This document shows positions 53,338 through 63,009 of a stretch of 64,000 nt of DNA, piece by piece. This DNA is from Burkholderiales bacterium (GTDB taxonomy: Bacteria; Pseudomonadota; Gammaproteobacteria; Burkholderiales; Nitrosomonadaceae), in the NCBI GenBank assembly GCA_024235755.1, contig JACKLV010000013.1:49337-113336 (forward strand). The letters are read 5' to 3'. The stretch's first letter is position 1. Each line of letters opens with the position of its first letter. Under the pieces are notes generated by a model. It worked only from the letters and a program-made list of their open reading frames with translations. It was not told the origin of the DNA and made no database searches. Both the position numbers and the translations under genes were made by a program.

Positions 53338-56300
53338 ATGCGCCCTGCATCTGGCTTGCCAAGCATTATATTCACGCTGGTTCTGATTTTATTCTGTCAC
53401 GCAATTTTTGCGGCCGGGAACGATAACGGCAATTCCTACGCGGATATCGAAACAGCGTTAAAAAAGAAGCGGGATCAGTTCAGTACGGCGTTAAAAGACA
53501 TCGAAGAACGCATTGCTACGCTGAAGAAAATTGAAACGCTGAATTCCCAGCAGCAGTCCGAACTATCACTATTGAGTCAGGTTCATGATTTTTTGCATAA
53601 GAGTATCGAATCTGCCGGTCGTGCACTAAATTATGTCGGTGCTATCAAAAATGCACCTCAACAGCTCAAGATCCTGGAGCGGAAGCTGGACGCGCCGCTG
53701 CAGAAAGAAGAATTAAAGGCTGACAAAATCGACCTGAAACAGCCGCTGGAAGAGCTTGAGTTACAGTTTGAGGCTGTCAGAAAAACGCAGTCGGACGCCC
53801 GTAAAGCGCGTGCTGAAGTCGAACGGGAAATAGCCAGACGTGCAGAGCGGCAGCCCAAGATAGAAGAAGAAATCAGATCGGCGCGCAGCCGAATTGATGA
53901 GTTGAAACAGAAGACGTTATCTGTGTCCGATCTGGATGATCAGTTGATTGATACGCAAAAAACAGTGCAGGACGCGGAAATTAATTTTTTATTGCAATTA
54001 ATTCAGGAACTGGAGCTTGAGAACCGCAGTTACAACCAGCAGCGAGAACTTCTGCGGGAGCAGCGGCATTCGGCGGAACGCGATGTACTGATCGCTGAAC
54101 GTAACTTCAATGTTTTTGAAGAAATCATGAATAAACGCCGTACCGAGGCTGCCGAACATGCTAAACAGGTGGCCGACACAGCCAGTGAGGAGGGTGATAG
54201 GGCGCCTCCACTGGTTCGTGCGATTCTCGATAAAAATAAAGAACTTGCCGCGGAGCTGGAGAGAGTCACTGCAGAAAGCGCGTTGCTTAGCGAAGAAAAA
54301 AAACATCTCGATCGCGCATTATCGGCAACACAACGCAATTTTGACCGGATCAGGGAGAAAATTAACCAGACCGGATTGACGAATGCTATCGGTTTAAGGC
54401 TGCGTAACGACCGCAAGCAGCTACCCGACATCGGTATGCACGAAAAGAAAGTCAAGTCGTATAGCATGGAAATCAATCAGGTTCAATTGCGGCGGATAGA
54501 GCTGGAAGACCGTTTGCTTGAACTGGTGGATTTGGATCTTGAAGCCTCCCGTTTGATCGCGGATGCCAAAATTGAATTGCCCGAGCCTGACCACAGTAGA
54601 TTGCAAAAAGCTGTTTACCAGGCGCTGAACCGGCAAAAGGATGATTATCTGGATGAGTTGATCAATGCGTATGATGTTTACTTCGAAACCAAGCTTTATC
54701 CGATTCTCGAATCGGAACTCAAATTCATTGACTTGATCAAGGAATATAAGGCGTTTATCGATACGCGTATTCTCTGGATTCAAAGCGCTCCGATGATTCA
54801 GTTGCAAGACATACAGCACTTGGGGGCGGCAACAGCCTGGCTGTTTAGTCCGTCATCCTGGTTGCAAACAGTGTTGCTGGTTGGAAAAGATATTCAGAAA
54901 AATACCTTAGCCATCGTGCCGTTTTTTCTTTTTGCTATAGCACTGCTATTAATGCAACGTTTGTTAAGATCAAAATTATCAGCGTTGGGTCGTTACGTCA
55001 CCAAGCTCAGTAAAGCCAAATTTACTGACACGCTCTGGGCTGTAGCTGTAACTGTTTTGATGGCGCTTGCGTGGCCGTTATTCATTTATCTGGTCGCCTG
55101 GCGCATTCAACAAATTGAAACAGATTTTACTTTTGCGCTTGCCATTGGCTGCGGGCTTGTGGCGTTGGCGTATCTGTTGTTTGCAGGCCTGCTTTTAAGT
55201 CATTTGTGCGGGAAAGAAGGTCTGGGAGAATTGCATTTTCGTTGGAAGCACGAAAATATGGTTTTAATCAGGCGGCAATTGGCCTGGTACCTGCCAGCGG
55301 CGCTACCGCTGATTTTTGTATTCGTTGTGACGCAAGAACAACCGACAGAAGCGCATCATGATTCGCTAGGCCGGCTGATGTTTTTTATACTAATGGCGAC
55401 GACAACCGTGTTGGTCTATCGTTTGATGCGTCCTGCCAGTGGGTTGTTGAAATATTACCTGGATAAAAATGCCAATGGATGGATCGGCCGTTTATCCGGC
55501 GTATGGTTCCCGATTTTGTTGATTACACCGGCAGTGCTGGCTACTACGGCAGCTGCCGGTTATATGTATACAGCTGGCCAGTTGTCACTGCTGATCATCA
55601 ATTCACTGTTGTTGGTTTTCGTGGTGATTATTGCCAGGGCATTGTTGATACGTTGGTTGAATATTGCGCAGCGCAAACTGGCAATCGAACAATGGCGCAA
55701 AAAATTCGCTGCCCAGGCCGAGCAAGCGCAAGAGGAAGACAAAACTAAAGCTGTTGACGCAAGCGATCAAATTAATGTCGAAGAAGACGAGCTGGACATA
55801 CAGGCCATTAGCGTACAGACCATGAAACTGTTGAATACGGCATACTGGTTTACCATCATCATTGGCATTGCGTTGATATGGGCGCAGGTTTTACCGGCGT
55901 TTAATATACTGAATGATGTTGTATTGTGGAATACGGAAGTCACCACTACAGAAAGTGGCAGTGAAGTCACAAGCCTTGCGCCGATTACTTTGGCCAGCAT
56001 GCTGCTGGCAATCGTCATTTTTATGATGACATTTTTCATCAGCAATAATATTCCTGGGCTACTCGAAATTGTTATATTGCAGCGTTTGCCGTTTACGCCA
56101 AGCGGTCGCTATGCGATTGCTTCGATAGCGCGTTATTTCATCATAATTGTCGGTTTCGCGATGACGTTCAGTGCGCTCGGTATTGGTTGGTCAAAAGTAC
56201 AGTGGCTTGCCGCTGCGGTAACGGTCGGCCTGGGTTTTGGATTACAGGAAATTTTCGCCAATTTTGTTTCGGGTCTGATCATTCTGTTTGAGCGACCGGT

Positions 56301-56799
56301 ACGTGTCGGCGATGTGGTGACTTTGGGCAATATTAGCGGTAAAGTATCGCGCATACAGATGCGCGCAACCACAATTATCGATTGGGACAGAAAAGAACTG
56401 ATTATTCCGAACAAGGAATTTGTCACCGGGCAGGTGATAAACTGGTCGTTGTCCGACTCCATTTTACGTATTGTCATTCCTGTCGGTATTGCTTATGGCT
56501 CTGACACAAAGCTTGCCAACGATATTCTGTTGTCAATTGCACAGGGGCACTCCAATGTGCTCAAAGAACCCGAACCCAGTGCACGTTTTGTCGCTTTTGG
56601 CGACAGTTCATTGAATTTTGAGCTAAGAATTTTTATTCCCGAGCCTGATTTGTTTCTGGAAACGCGCCATGATCTGCTCATGGAAATAGATCGGCGTTTC
56701 CGTGAAGCGAAAATCGAAATCGCTTTTCCGCACCAGGATATACATATCCGGAGTCTGCCGGAAGAAATTGCCATTGTTTCAAAACCGCTACCAAACTAG
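53338..56799 (+). CDS. MscK/KefA-type mechanosensitive channel
   Basis: An 1153-residue protein: signal peptide (IIFTLVLILFCHAIFA), a long periplasmic coiled-coil region (about 25-480), a bundle of transmembrane helices (about 515-880) and a C-terminal MscS domain (TVGLGFGLQEIFANFVSGLI, PVRVGDVVTLGNISGKVSRI, WDRKELIIPNKEFVTGQVIN). A charged cytoplasmic loop (EQAQEEDKTKAVDASDQIN) lies between helices. Channels of this type release ions under osmotic downshock. It follows the kinase after 116 bases. Confidence 0.95.
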   Translation: MRPASGLPSIIFTLVLILFCHAIFAAGNDNGNSYADIETALKKKRDQFSTALKDIEERIATLKKIETLNSQQQSELSLLSQVHDFLHKSIESAGRALNYVGAIKNAPQQLKILERKLDAPLQKEELKADKIDLKQPLEELELQFEAVRKTQSDARKARAEVEREIARRAERQPKIEEEIRSARSRIDELKQKTLSVSDLDDQLIDTQKTVQDAEINFLLQLIQELELENRSYNQQRELLREQRHSAERDVLIAERNFNVFEEIMNKRRTEAAEHAKQVADTASEEGDRAPPLVRAILDKNKELAAELERVTAESALLSEEKKHLDRALSATQRNFDRIREKINQTGLTNAIGLRLRNDRKQLPDIGMHEKKVKSYSMEINQVQLRRIELEDRLLELVDLDLEASRLIADAKIELPEPDHSRLQKAVYQALNRQKDDYLDELINAYDVYFETKLYPILESELKFIDLIKEYKAFIDTRILWIQSAPMIQLQDIQHLGAATAWLFSPSSWLQTVLLVGKDIQKNTLAIVPFFLFAIALLLMQRLLRSKLSALGRYVTKLSKAKFTDTLWAVAVTVLMALAWPLFIYLVAWRIQQIETDFTFALAIGCGLVALAYLLFAGLLLSHLCGKEGLGELHFRWKHENMVLIRRQLAWYLPAALPLIFVFVVTQEQPTEAHHDSLGRLMFFILMATTTVLVYRLMRPASGLLKYYLDKNANGWIGRLSGVWFPILLITPAVLATTAAAGYMYTAGQLSLLIINSLLLVFVVIIARALLIRWLNIAQRKLAIEQWRKKFAAQAEQAQEEDKTKAVDASDQINVEEDELDIQAISVQTMKLLNTAYWFTIIIGIALIWAQVLPAFNILNDVVLWNTEVTTTESGSEVTSLAPITLASMLLAIVIFMMTFFISNNIPGLLEIVILQRLPFTPSGRYAIASIARYFIIIVGFAMTFSALGIGWSKVQWLAAAVTVGLGFGLQEIFANFVSGLIILFERPVRVGDVVTLGNISGKVSRIQMRATTIIDWDRKELIIPNKEFVTGQVINWSLSDSILRIVIPVGIAYGSDTKLANDILLSIAQGHSNVLKEPEPSARFVAFGDSSLNFELRIFIPEPDLFLETRHDLLMEIDRRFREAKIEIAFPHQDIHIRSLPEEIAIVSKPLPN

Positions 56800-56844
56800 A
56801 TGGATGAAAAGACGAGCAATACATAAATATTGGTTGGCGTGCCG

Positions 56845-57834
56845 ATGAATATGCCAGCAACTGACGATCGGCCGTTGCGGCTGGTGATTCACGGTGGTGC
56901 AGGCGCTGTCCGGCGGGACAGGCTGAAACCGGAGCGCGAACGTGTGTTCATGCAGGTACTGGCGCAATCGTTGCATGCGGGACATGCTGTACTTGCAGCA
57001 GGCGGCAGCAGTATTGACGCTGTTATCGCTGCGATCGTAATCATGGAGGATTCCCCTGTGTTCAACGCAGGTAAGGGCGCGGTGTTCAGTCACGAAGGCT
57101 ATAACGAATTGGACGCATCGATCATGGATGGTGCTACGCGTATGGCCGGAGCAGTTGCCGCGGTTACCACAATCCGCAACCCGATCCGTGCCGCGCATGC
57201 TGTCATGATGCATAGCCGGCATGTGTTGTTGATCGGACGCGGCGCGGAAAGCTTTGCGGCTGAACAGGCACTTGAAATCGTCGAGCCGTCGTATTTTTAT
57301 ACCCAGCGCCGATGGGATCAATTGCAAAAAGCGATTGCCAAAGAGCGCATCACGTTAGATCATGATCTGGATTCCGATTCCGGTGAAGAAAACAACGAGA
57401 AACACGGAACAGTCGGTGCTGTGGCGCTGGATTATCGCGGCAATCTTGCCGCAGGCACATCGACCGGGGGATTGACCAACAAACGGTTTGGGCGTGTCGG
57501 TGATACACCCATTATCGGCGCAGGCACTTATGCGGATAATCAATCGGTCGCGGTATCCGCCACCGGTACCGGGGAAATGTTTATCCGCAGTGCAGCCGGG
57601 TTTTATACGGCGGCGCAGATCAAGCTGCAAAACAAATCGTTATTCGAAGCGGCTGATCATACTCTAGCTGAGATTGCAACCATTGGCGGAGAGGGTGGGC
57701 TGATCGTGTTGAACGCACAAGGCGACTACACTATGTGTTTCAATACCAGCGGTATGTTCCGCGGTGTCATCGGCAACGATGGTGTTGCGCGCGTTGGCGT
57801 TTTTTCAGGTGACGAATCGCTGGCTGTTTATTGA
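56845..57834 (+). CDS. Isoaspartyl peptidase / plant-type L-asparaginase
   Basis: A 329-residue Ntn-hydrolase that cleaves itself before the catalytic Thr. N-terminal part LVIHGGAGAVRRDRLKPERE and the cleavage segment KHGTVGAVALDYRGNLAAGT (catalytic Thr in HGTVG), followed by STGGLTNKRFGRVGDTPIIG. It hydrolyses isoaspartyl dipeptides or asparagine. Several starts are possible (TTG 56830, ATG 56845, ATG 56851). A damaged-protein repair enzyme, pcm, is encoded 3 kb away. Confidence 0.94.
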   Translation: MNMPATDDRPLRLVIHGGAGAVRRDRLKPERERVFMQVLAQSLHAGHAVLAAGGSSIDAVIAAIVIMEDSPVFNAGKGAVFSHEGYNELDASIMDGATRMAGAVAAVTTIRNPIRAAHAVMMHSRHVLLIGRGAESFAAEQALEIVEPSYFYTQRRWDQLQKAIAKERITLDHDLDSDSGEENNEKHGTVGAVALDYRGNLAAGTSTGGLTNKRFGRVGDTPIIGAGTYADNQSVAVSATGTGEMFIRSAAGFYTAAQIKLQNKSLFEAADHTLAEIATIGGEGGLIVLNAQGDYTMCFNTSGMFRGVIGNDGVARVGVFSGDESLAVY

Positions 57835-58061
57835 TCTTGCGCTTTGCAGACTGTAAATCTGGACACTGGTTCCAGCTGATCCGTGCAACAAAATCTTTCA
57901 GAAAATTCTTTAGGCTTTAGACTGTGCGTCTTCAGCGCTAACTCAATGGGTCAACCGCAAATATTGACCAGCATGCCGAAAAGACCATTGCCAGTAGAGA
58001 TCAATCGACTTTTCTGGTCGATCGCAGGTAAAGGCGGTCTTAAGCAAAATGAAGTAAAAAA

Positions 58062-58361
58062 TTAAAGCCCGAGCTTTTGTGACAATACTGATGATACGGT
58101 CATGGGAAGAATCAGCGTATCTAGCGAGAAGCTTATCGGCAAATCCAGAATTGGATATTCTGGGGGCGTTACATTGAATTTTTTTAGGGCGGTGTGATCG
58201 TTCGAAATCGCATGAATGTTAAGGCGCGTGCCACTATAAATTCTTGGGCTGGAACTGCCATATTTGACTGCCGAGATAGTTTTATACGTTGCGCAACCGG
58301 AAAGAAAGGTTGTGTTAGTCGATAGTGCGATAGTGACAACAAGAAATCTGTAATAACTCAT
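58062..58361 (-). CDS. YceK/YidQ-family lipoprotein
   Basis: A 99-residue lipoprotein with lipobox LSGC (TTFLSGCATYKTISAVKYGS) and the YceK-type sequence RIYSGTRLNIHAI, then PPEYPILDLPISFSLDTLIL and PMTVSSVLSQ. Function of the family is unknown; its members are small outer-membrane-linked lipoproteins. The 227 bases upstream on the plus strand to 57835 hold only a 60-codon frame that I do not support. Confidence 0.82.
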   Translation of the reverse strand: MSYYRFLVVTIALSTNTTFLSGCATYKTISAVKYGSSSPRIYSGTRLNIHAISNDHTALKKFNVTPPEYPILDLPISFSLDTLILPMTVSSVLSQKLGL

Positions 58362-58418
58362 TTGAGCCGCTAATTGAGCCCCGAATAAATCCTAGAAATG
58401 AATCGTTCAATCGCATAA

Positions 58419-58712
58419 AAAGCTGGCCGGTAAGCCGGATTCTGTCGTGGACAGTCATTCATCTAGATGTACGGTTGCCCGTACATTCAAGCAACCTACC
58501 CGCAGGCTCCGCGAGCAGCCTCACCGCCTGCCTATTTGGTTTTGCTCCGGATGGAGGTTACCGCGTTTCACCGTAACTAAATACGCTCGTCTCTGTGGCC
58601 CTGTTCCTCGCCTCACGGCGTTCGGCTGTTAGCCGACATCCTGCTCTGTGGAGTCCGGACTTTCCTCTCCCTGCCGTTTTAAGCGGCAGGCAGCGACTGT
58701 CTGGCCAGCTTC
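58419..58712 (-). ncRNA. rnpB: RNase P RNA, bacterial type A
   Basis: On the minus strand the RNA starts GAAGCTGGCCAGACAGTCGC and contains the hallmarks GAGGAAAGTCCGGACTCCA, GGCCACAGAGACGAG, CCGGAGCAAAACCAAATAGG, GGGTAGGTTGCTTGA, TAGATGAATGACTGTCCACG and ACAGAATCCGGCTTACCGGC pairing back to the 5' end. About 294 bases. Between GGTGAAA and CGGTAACCTCC only two bases remain where the E. coli RNA has helices P12 to P14, a compact form that I associate with betaproteobacteria. Ends are set by pairing of P1. Confidence 0.95.
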
Positions 58713-58811
58713 ACAGGTATTCTATCATTATTTAACGATTGAAAGCCGGTTCGTAAGATGAAACGGAATTTAATGCTTGGTGCATGTGCCAACAGCATTC
58801 TGATAACGCGG

Positions 58812-60128
58812 CTATCCTTGCAGCATGCTGTTGATTTGCTGCAGTACTTCTTCATCAAGTTCGCCTGCTTCTGCACTCAGACGCAACCTGGACATCAGAT
58901 AACCATGGTAAGCTTTTGCCAGATCGCGGCGTGCCGAGTAGAGCTGCTGCTGTGCGTTCAGTACGTCGACTTCTGTTCTGACGCCGACTTCCTGCCCGAG
59001 CATGGTGGAATCGAGTTGTGTTTGGCTGGAGACCAATGCTTGTTTTAGCGCTTTCACTTGCGCAATGCCATTGGTGACGTTGAGATATTGCTGCCGAACT
59101 TGCAGTAGCATGTCACGGCGGGTATTTTCTAGATCATGCCGCGCTTTTTCCTGGTTGGCTATCGCCTCGCGCACACGCGATTGTGCGCCGCCTCCCTGGA
59201 ATAAGGGTAGATTCAATTGTAGGCCGATTGATTTGGAAGTCAGATCAATTCCGCGACCAGTAAAGGCAGCGCCGACGCCGGTTTGGTCGCTGTATTGTGC
59301 GACGAGATCGACAGTCGGATAATGCTGCGCCCAGGCTTTTTTGACTTCCTTCGTGGCTAGTTCATATGCCGCCTGTTGGACTTTGATGGTGAAATTTTGA
59401 GCTTCGGCTGCCGTAACCCAATCATCCATGCCGACGTATGGCAGACTCAGCAGCTCAGACGATATTTCATGTGCGCTGGCAAGCTGTCCAGGGAAACGGT
59501 TAATAATGCTTTGCAACGCACGTTTACTGATTTCGAGCGCGTTGCGAGCGGCAATTTCCTGAGACAAAGTCAAATCAAAACGCGCCTGTGCTTCATTGGT
59601 ATCGACAATAGTGGCAACGCCGACTTCAAAATTGCGCTGCGCTTGTTCAAGCTGCTTGAGTATTGCAGCTTTTTGAGCTTCGGCGACTTCAACATCGACT
59701 TGTGCGTCGAGTATGTTGAAATAAGCCTGTGCGACGCGCAGGATCAAATCCTGTGCAGCGATCACGAATTGCGACTCGGCCTGCGATACCTGAGTTTTGG
59801 ATTGCGCATAAATAATGAAATTTTCAAATCGGATGAGCGGTTGCGTCGCGGAAATGATAACGCCACGATTTTGAATGGTATTTGTAGTCGAGCCGAATTT
59901 GACTTCCTGGACTTGGCGCGTGGCTGATAAGTTGATGTTAGGCAACAACCCAGCCCGACCTTGAGGTAACTTTTCTTGTGCGGCTTGGTAAGTCGCTCGG
60001 GCTGACTGGTACTGCGCGTCTTTTTCCAATGCTTCCTGATATATGTCGACCAGATTTGAAGCCTGCAGCGCGACACTGCCGGTTGCTCCGGCATACAAAA
60101 ACAGTAAAAATAACAATGTACGTAACAT
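58812..60128 (-). CDS. TolC-family outer membrane efflux protein
   Basis: A 438-residue outer-membrane channel protein: signal peptide (TLLFLLFLYAGATGSVALQA), then two homologous helical-hairpin halves with the typical DIYQEALEKDAQYQSARATY, VAQAYFNILDAQVDVEVAEA and QQYLNVTNGIAQVKALKQAL segments. It forms the exit duct for type I secretion or RND pumps. Start at ATG 60128; an in-frame start seven codons upstream is less likely. It follows pcm on the same strand, a common pairing in betaproteobacteria. Confidence 0.93.
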   Translation of the reverse strand: MLRTLLFLLFLYAGATGSVALQASNLVDIYQEALEKDAQYQSARATYQAAQEKLPQGRAGLLPNINLSATRQVQEVKFGSTTNTIQNRGVIISATQPLIRFENFIIYAQSKTQVSQAESQFVIAAQDLILRVAQAYFNILDAQVDVEVAEAQKAAILKQLEQAQRNFEVGVATIVDTNEAQARFDLTLSQEIAARNALEISKRALQSIINRFPGQLASAHEISSELLSLPYVGMDDWVTAAEAQNFTIKVQQAAYELATKEVKKAWAQHYPTVDLVAQYSDQTGVGAAFTGRGIDLTSKSIGLQLNLPLFQGGGAQSRVREAIANQEKARHDLENTRRDMLLQVRQQYLNVTNGIAQVKALKQALVSSQTQLDSTMLGQEVGVRTEVDVLNAQQQLYSARRDLAKAYHGYLMSRLRLSAEAGELDEEVLQQINSMLQG

Positions 60129-60222
60129 GCTTGTTATCAAAACCAACAACCTGTTGTGAATTGTCCGGTATCAAAAACGCGCTGCTCAGTAAAGCGCGTC
60201 GCACCTGGAATAGATATGACTA

Positions 60223-60900
60223 TCAAAAGGTAAACCTGCTTGTCTGTTCTGCATTGATCAGTGCAGGTGTGCTGGTTTCAAATAATGTATTGACAGTGAA
60301 TTCGCCGGGCGCCACACAGGTAATCACCTTGGCTTCCATAATAGGGTCCTCGCCGACAACGGCAAAAAGACGTCCGCCTGTGTTCAGACTGTTTTTAAAA
60401 CTGTCCGGCAATACCGGTGTGGAACCGGTGATTACAATCACATCGTAGGGTTCATGTTTGGACCAGCCGTGCGCGGCGTCACCCTGTTCAACCGTCACAT
60501 TAGTAATATTGTGTGCTTTCAAATTGGCTTCAGCCATCTGTTTCAGTTCTGGAATGATTTCAACGCTGTAGACATGGTTGCCGAGTTGGGCCAGTAACGC
60601 GGCCATATAACCACTGCCGGTGCCGACTTCTAGAATTTTGTCGGATTTGCTAATATGCAGTTCCTGTAAAATGCGTGCTTCCATCTTCGGCGCGAGCATG
60701 ATCTGTCCGTGCCCCAGTGGAATTTCCATATCGACAAAGGCGGCATGACGGTAAGCAGCCGGAACGAATTCTTCTCGGTGTAATTTGTAAAACAAATCAA
60801 GCACTTCATCATCCAAAACATACCACGGACGGATTTGCTGGACGACCATGTTATAGCGTGAATGTTCGAGCGTTTGCTCAGGATTCAATTCAATGTTCAT
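60223..60900 (-). CDS. pcm: Protein-L-isoaspartate O-methyltransferase
   Basis: A 225-residue SAM-dependent enzyme that starts repair of isoaspartyl damage. Opening SRYNMVVQQIRPWYVLDDEV, active-site segment LGHGQIMLAPKMEARILQEL and SAM motif ILEVGTGSGYMAALLAQLGN are those of bacterial Pcm. Start at ATG 60900 (MNIELNPEQTLEHS); the frame reaches back 11 codons. It precedes the TolC-family gene on the same strand. Confidence 0.93.
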   Translation of the reverse strand: MNIELNPEQTLEHSRYNMVVQQIRPWYVLDDEVLDLFYKLHREEFVPAAYRHAAFVDMEIPLGHGQIMLAPKMEARILQELHISKSDKILEVGTGSGYMAALLAQLGNHVYSVEIIPELKQMAEANLKAHNITNVTVEQGDAAHGWSKHEPYDVIVITGSTPVLPDSFKNSLNTGGRLFAVVGEDPIMEAKVITCVAPGEFTVNTLFETSTPALINAEQTSRFTF

Positions 60901-60964
60901 ATGTTTTCTTTTCAAAAAATAATATACTTGCAATTATTTCATATTTCTATAAGCTTCACAGCAT

Positions 60965-61053
60965 CAGCTAGGGGTCCATTTCCTGAATTCAGGAAATTTT
61001 GGTGAGAAAGTCCCTTATTACCTGACGCGGATAATGCCGCCGTAGGGAAGCTG
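60965..61053 (+). promoter_or_regulatory. TPP riboswitch (THI element) upstream of thiC
   Basis: CAGCT (60965) closes on AGCTG (61049-61053) as P1. Inside are GGGGT, a hairpin arm TTTCCTGAATTCAGGAAA, GTGAGAAAGTCCC in place of the CTGAGA box, and the conserved ACCTGA, GGATAATGCC and GTAGGGA. It lies 44 bases before thiC, the usual target, and should lower thiC expression when thiamine pyrophosphate is plentiful. Confidence 0.92.
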
Positions 61054-61097
61054 GAGTCCGTCCTCCCGCTCTTTATGGCATTTTAAGGAGCATCTTA

Positions 61098-62993
61098 ATG
61101 AGTATTACAGTTCTAAATCAAAAAAATTTTTCCAACGCCACGGCCGCTGTCGACGAGGCCGCTATAAAGTCTCTACCAAATTCACGCAAAATCTATGTTC
61201 AGGGCCCGCGTCCAGATATTCAAGTCCCCATGCGCGAAATCCGGCAGACTGAAACTATGACCAGCGACGGCGCGGAAAAAAATCCGCCGATCTGGGTTTA
61301 CGATACCTCCGGTCCGTATACCGACCCAGCTGCCAGCATTGATATTCGCTCAGGCCTGTCCGCGCTGCGTGATAACTGGATCGAGGAACGCGGCGATACC
61401 GAATTTTTGCAGGGGCTTAGTTCATCCTACGGCCGCGCCCGACTGCAGGACCCCAAGCTGGCCGATATGCGTTTTAATTTACAACGTCAGCCACGCCGCG
61501 CAAAAACGGGAAAGAATGTAACACAAATGCACTATGCGCGGCAGGGTATTATCACACCGGAAATGGAATTTATTGCAATACGTGAGAATCAGCGTTATGA
61601 AGCGTTCAATGCCGAAAATCATGATCTGTTGACACAGCAGCACGCCGGGCAGCATTTCGGCGCGATCCTGCCCAATCAAATTACGGCGGAATTCGTCCGC
61701 GACGAAGTGGCGCGCGGTCGCGCAATCATTCCGGCGAATATCAACCACCCAGAATCGGAGCCGATGATCATCGGGCGCAATTTTCTGGTGAAAATCAACG
61801 CCAACATCGGCAATTCCGCGCTGGGCTCTAGTATTCAGGAAGAAGTCGAGAAAATGACCTGGGCAATCCGCTGGGGTGGCGATACGGTGATGGATTTATC
61901 CACCGGCAAGAATATTCATGAGACGCGCGAGTGGATTATCCGCAACAGTCCGGTGCCTATCGGTACGGTGCCGATTTATCAGGCATTGGAAAAAGTCGAC
62001 GGAAAATCGGAAGAACTGACCTGGGAGATCTTTCGCGATACGTTGATCGAGCAGGCGGAACAAGGGGTTGATTACTTCACCATTCATGCGGGTGTGCGCC
62101 TCGCTTATGTGCCGATGACCGCGAAACGCATGACCGGGATTGTTTCGCGCGGCGGTTCGATCATGGCGAAATGGTGTCTTGCGCATCACAAGGAAAGCTT
62201 TCTGTATACCCATTTTGAAGAAATCTGCGAAATCATGAAAGCGTATGACGTCAGCTTCTCGCTCGGCGACGGCTTGCGCCCGGGTTCGATTTATGACGCC
62301 AACGACGAAGCGCAGTTTGCCGAACTGAAAACGCTCGGCGAATTAACCAAGATAGCCTGGAAGCATGACGTGCAGACCATGATCGAAGGTCCCGGCCATG
62401 TGCCGATGCACCTGATCAAAGAAAACATGGATTTGCAGCTCAAACATTGCGACGAGGCACCCTTTTATACCCTGGGTCCGCTGACAACCGATATTGCCCC
62501 CGGCTACGATCATATTACTTCGGCTATCGGGGCTGCGATGATCGGTTGGTACGGCACCGCGATGCTGTGCTATGTGACGCCAAAGGAACATCTTGGCTTG
62601 CCGGATAAGGACGATGTCAAGGACGGGATTATCACCTATAAAATCGCTGCGCATGCCGCCGACCTTGCCAAAGGTCATCCCGGTGCGCAGATTCGCGATA
62701 ACGCTTTGTCCAAGGCGCGTTTTGAGTTCCGCTGGGAAGACCAATTCAACTTGAGTCTCGATCCCGACAAAGCGCTGCAGTTTCACGACGAAACCCTGCC
62801 GCAGGAAGGCGCTAAAGTCGCGCATTTCTGTTCGATGTGCGGGCCGCATTTCTGTTCGATGAAAATTACTCAGGACGTGCGCGATTATGCCGCCAAGCAA
62901 GGCATCAGCGAGGATGAAGCCCTCGAACAGGGCATGGAACAAAAGTCCGCTGAATTTAAAAAAACAGGTGCTGAAATTTACAGCAAATTATAA
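61098..62993 (+). CDS. thiC: Phosphomethylpyrimidine synthase ThiC
   Basis: A 631-residue radical-SAM enzyme that converts AIR to the thiamine pyrimidine precursor HMP-P. Motifs include YARQGIITPEMEFIAIREN, FLVKINANIGNSALGSS, the catalytic region MIEGPGHVPMHLIKENMDLQ and the C-terminal iron-sulfur site CSMCGPHFCSM near residue 577. AAGGAGC precedes the ATG. Controlled by the TPP riboswitch just upstream. Confidence 0.98.
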   Translation: MSITVLNQKNFSNATAAVDEAAIKSLPNSRKIYVQGPRPDIQVPMREIRQTETMTSDGAEKNPPIWVYDTSGPYTDPAASIDIRSGLSALRDNWIEERGDTEFLQGLSSSYGRARLQDPKLADMRFNLQRQPRRAKTGKNVTQMHYARQGIITPEMEFIAIRENQRYEAFNAENHDLLTQQHAGQHFGAILPNQITAEFVRDEVARGRAIIPANINHPESEPMIIGRNFLVKINANIGNSALGSSIQEEVEKMTWAIRWGGDTVMDLSTGKNIHETREWIIRNSPVPIGTVPIYQALEKVDGKSEELTWEIFRDTLIEQAEQGVDYFTIHAGVRLAYVPMTAKRMTGIVSRGGSIMAKWCLAHHKESFLYTHFEEICEIMKAYDVSFSLGDGLRPGSIYDANDEAQFAELKTLGELTKIAWKHDVQTMIEGPGHVPMHLIKENMDLQLKHCDEAPFYTLGPLTTDIAPGYDHITSAIGAAMIGWYGTAMLCYVTPKEHLGLPDKDDVKDGIITYKIAAHAADLAKGHPGAQIRDNALSKARFEFRWEDQFNLSLDPDKALQFHDETLPQEGAKVAHFCSMCGPHFCSMKITQDVRDYAAKQGISEDEALEQGMEQKSAEFKKTGAEIYSKL

Positions 62994-63009
62994 ATAACTT
63001 GGAATCCTC

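Noticed and set aside
57846..57861. GCAGACTGTAAATCTG, identical to a tRNA-Tyr anticodon arm
   Set aside because: No acceptor, D or T arm can be built around it, so it is chance or a minute remnant.
57883..58065. 60-codon plus-strand frame between the isoaspartyl peptidase and the YceK-like gene
   Set aside because: No ribosome-binding site, no domain-like sequence, and it overlaps the end of the YceK-like gene.
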